NCBI GenBank assembly: GCA_026392455.1
Contig: JAPLCB010000009.1
Location: 434,001 to 498,000, forward strand
Origin: Propionibacteriales bacterium
GTDB lineage: Bacteria > Actinomycetota > Actinomycetes > Propionibacteriales > Nocardioidaceae
DNA: 64,000 nt
Direction of reading: 5' to 3'
Program-made: the position numbers and the translations under genes
The notes under the pieces: generated by a model
Told to the model about the DNA's origin: nothing
Database searches by the model: none
What the model saw: only the letters and a program-made list of their open reading frames with translations
Part shown: in pieces, positions 61,999-64,000 of the stretch
Layout of the letters: every line of letters begins with the position of its first letter
How positions within the stretch are numbered: position 1 is the first letter of the stretch

Positions 61999-62787
61999 TC
62001 AGGCTCCGGCAGCCTTGCGGGCCTCGGTCTCGACGTCCAGCCCGTCGAGCGCAGCCTGCTGCTCGACCTCACGGGCCTCGGCCGCGAGAGCACTGTCAGC
62101 GGCGTCGTGACCCGAGGACGTGACTCCGACCGAGGCTGCGGTGATCTCGATGGTCCGGACCGTACGACGCGCCCGGGCCTTGTTGACGTACGTCGGCAGC
62201 GTGACCGGCAACGGGTCCCACAGGGCGCCTTCGTCGAGCACCGGCTCGGCGATCTGGGCGACGGCCTCGGCCAGCTCCTGGCGGGACAGCCCCTGGGTGT
62301 CCTCGGTGTCGAGCTCGGCCTCGGTGTCCAGCTCGGTCTCGACGTTCTCGACCGGACGGGCGACCGGACGGGCCGGACGGGCCTGCTGCTTGCGGACAGT
62401 ACGTCGCGCGACTGCCAGGAACGCGACGATCAGCAGCGCAGGAGCCGCCGTCACGGCGTACGGGGTGTAGCCGAGGTAGCTGGTGACGGTGACGGCGACC
62501 AGGGTGGTCAGCAGCAGGGCCAGGACCCGGCGGCGACGCTGGGCCGCCCGACGGGCCGCTTCGCGGGTGATGGTGGCGACCGGCGCAGCGACCGTCACCG
62601 GCTCGACCTCGACCTCAACCTTGGGGGCGGCCACCTTCTGGGCGACTCCGCGCCCCAGGATCCGCACGGCGCTGGAGAACTCCTCGACGGGACGGCTCCG
62701 GTCGAGCTCGTCGTTGCGCTTGAGCGCTTTGGGCAGCAGATAGACGGCCCACCCGATGGCGAGTAGCACGAAGATGACGCCTGACAT
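61999..62787 (-). CDS. sepX: SepX/GlpR-like divisome membrane protein
   Basis: Membrane protein of 262 residues. N-terminal transmembrane segment MSGVIFVLLAIGWAVYLLP followed by KALKRNDELDRSRPVEEFSSAVRIL, the pattern of SepX/GlpR, which helps FtsZ-ring function in actinobacteria. A second hydrophobic pair lies at about residues 88-125. The acidic middle holds a small repeat (ETELDTEAELDTEDTQG). ATG at 62787; a GTG two codons earlier is possible. Core genome gene, outside the catabolic region. Confidence 0.75.
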   Translation of the reverse strand: MSGVIFVLLAIGWAVYLLPKALKRNDELDRSRPVEEFSSAVRILGRGVAQKVAAPKVEVEVEPVTVAAPVATITREAARRAAQRRRRVLALLLTTLVAVTVTSYLGYTPYAVTAAPALLIVAFLAVARRTVRKQQARPARPVARPVENVETELDTEAELDTEDTQGLSRQELAEAVAQIAEPVLDEGALWDPLPVTLPTYVNKARARRTVRTIEITAASVGVTSSGHDAADSALAAEAREVEQQAALDGLDVETEARKAAGA

Positions 62788-62876
62788 GTCCACGGGACGA
62801 GCGTAGGAGCGAGTGGGGCCAGCGTGACGCAAGCAGAACGGTGTGTCGCGAGGGGACTCGTGGGACTCGTGGGATT

Positions 62877-63443
62877 TCAGCCGGAGAGACGTGCCGAGAT
62901 GCCTTTCGGGCACTCCTCGCGGGTGATCGCGAACAACCGGTGGTCGCGCCAGTCCCCGTCGATGTGCAGGAACCGGGGGGCGAACCCGTACTCGGCGATC
63001 CCGAGCTTCTCCACGACCCGCAACGATGCCTTGTTCTCCGGACGGATCGCGATCTCGATCCGGTGCAGACGCAGGACGAAGAAGCAGTGGTCGATCGCCA
63101 TCGCCACTGCCCGGGTGATCAGACCGCGTCCGGCGTGCTGCTCGTCGATCCAGTAGCCGATCGAGGCGAACTGCCCCGAACCACGGGTGATGTTGTTGAC
63201 CGTCAGCTGGCCGACGAACTCGCCGTCGTACTCGACCGCGAACGGCAGCTGCCGGCCCTCGCGTGCTTCGAGCTGCATCGTCCGGACCATCGCCGAGAAC
63301 GACCGCGGCCGGACATCGGTCCCCGGTGGGGTGGTGGCGTCCCAGCGAGACAGCCAGACCAGGTTGCGCTCCCGGACCCGTCGCCAGGCGCGACGGTCCC
63401 GCACCGACAACGGCCGCAACCGCAACCGGCCGTGCTCCAGCAC
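62877..63443 (-). CDS. GNAT acetyltransferase, RimJ/RimL type
   Basis: Acetyltransferase of 188 residues. GYWIDEQHAGRGLITRAVAMAIDHCF carries the acetyl-CoA loop (RGLIT) and RIEIAIRPENKASLRVVEKLG the typical strand and helix. Resembles RimJ-type ribosomal-protein N-acetyltransferases. Start GTG at 63443, 23 nt after the mogA stop, so likely in the same operon. Confidence 0.88.
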   Translation of the reverse strand: MLEHGRLRLRPLSVRDRRAWRRVRERNLVWLSRWDATTPPGTDVRPRSFSAMVRTMQLEAREGRQLPFAVEYDGEFVGQLTVNNITRGSGQFASIGYWIDEQHAGRGLITRAVAMAIDHCFFVLRLHRIEIAIRPENKASLRVVEKLGIAEYGFAPRFLHIDGDWRDHRLFAITREECPKGISARLSG

Positions 63444-63466
63444 CGCGGGCCAGGCCCGGCCGGCGC

Positions 63467-63949
63467 TCAGTGGTCGCTCCCGGACACCTGCTCGACCGCG
63501 TGCCGCAGCAGCGGCATCACCACGGCCAGGCCGTCCTTCACGCCTCCGCGCGACCCCGGCAGGTTGATCACCAGAGCAGCACCAGCGACACCGGCGAGCC
63601 CGCGGGACAGCGCAGCGGTCGGCACTCCGTTCGCGAGCCCGTAGGCCCGGATCGCGTCCGCGATCCCCGGCACCTCGCGGTCCAGCAACGGTCGGGTCAC
63701 CTCGGGGGTCAGGTCGGTCGGGGTCAGACCGGTCCCGCCGGTGGTCAGCACCGCACGGGAACCAGCGGCCAGGGCGTCGGCGATCGCGGTACCGACCGGG
63801 TCACCGTCGGGTACGACCACCGGCCCGGTCACCGTCCAGCCGTCGGCCACCAGTGCGTCCACGATCAACGGGCCGGTGGTGTCCTCGTAGACGCCCGCGG
63901 CGGCCCGGTTCGAGGCGACCACCACGGTGGCGCGGAGCGAGTCCGTCAC
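63467..63949 (-). CDS. mogA: Molybdenum cofactor protein MogA/MoaB type
   Basis: Protein of 160 residues that adenylates molybdopterin before Mo insertion. Motifs: TGGTGLTPTDLTPEVTRPLL and NLPGSRGGVKDGLAVVMPLL. The GTG at 63949 overlaps the moaC stop (GTGA) and begins just before VVVASNR, so it is preferred to the GTG at 63961. The molybdoenzyme at 29990 depends on this cofactor. Confidence 0.9.
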   Translation of the reverse strand: MTDSLRATVVVASNRAAAGVYEDTTGPLIVDALVADGWTVTGPVVVPDGDPVGTAIADALAAGSRAVLTTGGTGLTPTDLTPEVTRPLLDREVPGIADAIRAYGLANGVPTAALSRGLAGVAGAALVINLPGSRGGVKDGLAVVMPLLRHAVEQVSGSDH

Positions 63950-64000
63950 GGGCGCTGCCACGGACCGCTCTTCCCGCCGGTCTTCGACTCCACCCGTACG
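63946..64000 (-). CDS. moaC: Cyclic pyranopterin monophosphate synthase, C-terminal end
   Basis: Only the last 17 codons are in the window, reading VRVESKTGGKSGPWQRP and a TGA at 63948-63946. LxxKTGGKSG is the conserved MoaC C-terminus. The stop overlaps the mogA start, as expected for a moaC-mogA pair. Confidence 0.8.
   Translation of the reverse strand, partial: VRVESKTGGKSGPWQRP

Overview
The window is high-GC actinobacterial DNA. Evidence: GTG/TTG starts, ATGA/GTGA overlaps, a six-gene Mce transporter operon, a SepX/GlpR divisome protein, the auxiliary protein BsaP behind bioB, and many TetR regulators. The overall style suggests Nocardioidaceae or a neighbouring family; this is inference. 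About 58 kb is a dense catabolic region. The right end (61.9-64 kb) is ordinary core DNA: tRNA-Ala, sepX/glpR, a GNAT gene, mogA and the end of moaC.

Layout. 1-2.5 kb: biotin-dependent acyl-CoA carboxylase (alpha cut by the window edge, beta complete). 2.7-15.5 kb: one minus-strand operon, fadD, yrbE-A, yrbE-B, mceA to mceF and icmF, with almost every junction overlapping. 15.6 kb: divergent TetR. 16.2-21.8 kb: beta-oxidation operon (acyl-CoA dehydrogenase, thiolase, FadB, 3-hydroxyacyl-CoA dehydrogenase). 21.9-24.5 kb: ferredoxin/adrenodoxin-type reductase, rubredoxin and SDR. 24.75-33.5 kb: plus-strand operon of an NTF2-like protein, P450, small ORF, Baeyer-Villiger-type monooxygenase, acyl-CoA dehydrogenase, molybdopterin oxidoreductase and second P450. 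33.6-35.2 kb: second NTF2-like gene and divergent TetR. 35.3-42.0 kb: operon of a TIGR03084-like protein, carboxylase beta and alpha, crotonase, LLM flavin oxidoreductase and SRPBCC protein. 42.1-43.6 kb: TetR and SDR. 43.6-48.5 kb: bioF-bioB-bsaP followed, with overlap, by a fused flavin monooxygenase/reductase/ferredoxin. 48.6-52.4 kb: two TetR genes, third NTF2-like gene, third P450. 52.6-56.4 kb: esterase, an aldehyde dehydrogenase fused to an SRPBCC domain, crotonase. 56.5-58.4 kb: acetyl-CoA synthetase with an in-frame amber codon. 58.9-61.7 kb: ribbon-helix-helix gene, truncated tyrosine recombinase, intact-length integrase and AlpA-like gene beside tRNA-Ala.

How it may work together. 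The set looks like uptake and breakdown of a hydrophobic, probably cyclic or branched carbon source. Mce/YrbE imports it; FadD activates it; P450s, the BVMO, the Mo enzyme, SDRs and the aldehyde dehydrogenase oxidise it; acyl-CoA dehydrogenases, crotonases, FadB and thiolase shorten it; carboxylases and IcmF handle branched or short acyl-CoAs. The substrate cannot be read from the sequence. I recognise no steroid ring-degradation genes.

The most interesting signals are regulatory. A 21-bp element (TTGAC...GCCAA core) sits at the mce, beta-oxidation and esterase/ALDH promoters. A separate 28-bp element occurs six times, at the first and third NTF2/P450 promoters and before a TetR gene. Together with the threefold NTF2-like/P450/TetR association and two unusual fusion enzymes, these are the best candidates for an undescribed system.
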